A stretch of DNA of 64,000 nucleotides, from contig NZ_WTUW01000009.1 in assembly GCF_009882915.1 (NCBI RefSeq), forward strand, positions 682,001 through 746,000, written 5' to 3'. Each line of letters begins with the position of its first letter. Position 1 is the stretch's first letter. The position numbers and the translations under genes were made by a program. This document shows, piece by piece, positions 63,971 through 64,000 of the stretch. The DNA comes from Sneathiella litorea. Lineage in GTDB: Bacteria; Pseudomonadota; Alphaproteobacteria; Sneathiellales; Sneathiellaceae. The notes below the pieces were generated by a model that made no database searches, was not told where the DNA came from, and saw only the letters and a list, made by a program, of their open reading frames with translations.

Positions 63971-64000
63971 ATCCGGCTCCCATTTCAGATTAGAAAAACT

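Overview
The window looks like chromosomal DNA of an alphaproteobacterium, with Rhodospirillales/Sneathiellales-type gene content. Supporting signs are a TrcR (DUF1013) cell-cycle regulator, a DUF1192 protein, an ELM1-family protein, the carAB / yqeY-dnaG-rpoD arrangement next to an Ile2 tRNA, a trxB-vtlR(lsrB) pair and an EncFtn-type mini-ferritin. The lineage is inferred from gene families only. No rRNA, CRISPR array, intact transposon or prophage is visible.

Region 1 (1-7.45 kb) is a biuret-degradation locus. A leftward Dpp/Opp-type ABC transporter operon (the permease DppC runs off the left edge) and a LysR regulator face a rightward operon of biuret amidohydrolase, a small cupin and allophanate hydrolase. 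Together the two hydrolases would turn biuret into ammonia and CO2. The same 13-bp palindrome lies on both sides of the regulator gene, so one regulator may control uptake and breakdown.

Region 2 (7.6-12.4 kb) holds an overlapping pair of exported proteins (a Tat-type beta-propeller and a c-type cytochrome), then a tandem universal stress protein divergent from a KefB-type cation/proton antiporter.

Region 3 (12.6-34.6 kb) is an AT-richer exopolysaccharide locus. It has an initiating sugar-phosphate transferase, chain-length protein, polymerase/ligase, flippase, ExoF-like export protein, three glycosyltransferases, two deacetylases, a GNAT protein, two methyltransferases and a UDP-glucose epimerase. 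It also has two proteins sharing an unfamiliar glycosidase-like barrel: one is a signal-peptide protein, the other a giant RTX protein with LamG- and cadherin-like modules.

Region 4 (35-50 kb) is core genome: tRNA-Ile2(CAU), rpoD, dnaG, yqeY, carA, carB, greA, a receiver/HPt pair without a kinase, propionyl/acetyl-CoA synthetase, trcR and a quinone oxidoreductase. Region 5 (50.8-64 kb) has an acyl-CoA synthetase with an Lrp regulator, ELM1, trxB and the VtlR/LsrB-type LysR, then an array of three tandem candidate small RNAs with exposed CUCCC motifs and related terminators. The position matches the AbcR (alpha-r15) sRNA locus of rhizobia. A fourth relative lies at 51.1 kb. After the array come an encapsulin-type mini-ferritin, MsrP, an EF-G paralogue, an aspartate aminotransferase and a GcvA-like LysR. 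Thiol, methionine-sulfoxide and iron genes around VtlR give this end an oxidative-stress flavour.
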